NCBI GenBank assembly: GCA_003599475.1
Contig: QZKK01000209.1
Span: forward strand, 1 to 13,176
Reading direction: 5' to 3'
DNA from: Desulfobacteraceae bacterium
GTDB lineage: Bacteria; Desulfobacterota; Desulfobacteria; Desulfobacterales; SURF-15
DNA: 13,176 nt
Each line of letters begins with the position of its first letter. The stretch's first letter is position 1. Of the stretch, positions 13,108 through 13,176 are shown piece after piece. The notes under the pieces are model-generated. The model worked only from the letters and a program-made list of their open reading frames with translations. It searched no databases and had not been told where the DNA came from. A program made the position numbers and the translations under genes.

Positions 13108-13176
13108 GTCACTCCGGCGAAAGCCGGAGTCCATAAACTATTGAAAACACTGGATTCCGGCTTTCGCCGGAATGAC
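13108..13176. repeat. Pair of REP-like hairpins forming an inverted repeat, reaching the window edge
   Basis: Two 26-bp arms (13108-13133 and 13151-13176) are reverse complements at 24 of 26 positions across a 17-bp spacer. Each arm is itself a hairpin, with an eight-base-pair stem ending in CCGGC/GCCGG around a GAAA (or TTTC) loop. The two differences between the arms fall at paired stem positions: a C-G pair in one arm is a T-A pair in the other, so both stems stay intact. Such elements are widespread as intergenic REP/MITE-type repeats. This one lies 82 bp after fumC and could also act as its transcription terminator or an mRNA 3' stabiliser. The element may continue beyond the edge. Confidence 0.85.

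Overview
The window looks like ordinary core-metabolism chromosome from a Gram-negative bacterium. It is most likely a Desulfobacterota (former Deltaproteobacteria) relative. That is an inference from the LL-diaminopimelate aminotransferase, the sulfate-reducer-like mix of genes and the dispersed short tandem repeats; nothing in the sequence fixes the taxon. No rRNA, tRNA, CRISPR, phage or transposase gene was seen.

Layout. Positions 1-1057 (minus strand) hold a universal stress protein followed by the start of a DapA-family aldolase that runs off the left edge. A divergent control region (1058-1341) separates them from a plus-strand pair: fabH (3-oxoacyl-ACP synthase III) and an overlapping gene for an exported retropepsin-like aspartic protease with a DUF4124-type N-terminus. 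The next five genes are on the minus strand: a lone CheR-type methyltransferase, dapL, and the complete 2-oxoglutarate dehydrogenase set, transcribed sucA-sucB-lpd. A 286-bp spacer separates sucA from the divergent plus-strand fumC (class II fumarase). The right edge carries a pair of REP-like hairpins.

How the genes work together. sucA, sucB and lpd encode E1, E2 and E3 of the NAD-linked 2-oxoglutarate dehydrogenase complex. With fumarase on the other side of the shared spacer, this is an oxidative TCA-cycle locus. DapL makes LL-diaminopimelate for lysine and peptidoglycan. FabH starts fatty-acid synthesis. The other genes have no clear functional link to these.

Most unusual feature. I found no new enzymatic system. 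What stands out is a set of short tandem repeats with period 7 or 8 bp, of several unrelated sequence families. They occupy most of the longer spacers (1182-1250, 3065-3206, 5497-5566, 5670-5697, 8521-8548, 8615-8642). They also touch or enter coding sequence. One array contains the sucA stop codon, another encodes the last nine residues of Lpd, another ends one base before the cheR stop, and octamer arrays encode large parts of both interdomain linkers of the E2 protein SucB. This resembles the short tandemly repeated repetitive (STRR) sequences known from cyanobacteria, here reaching into an essential gene.
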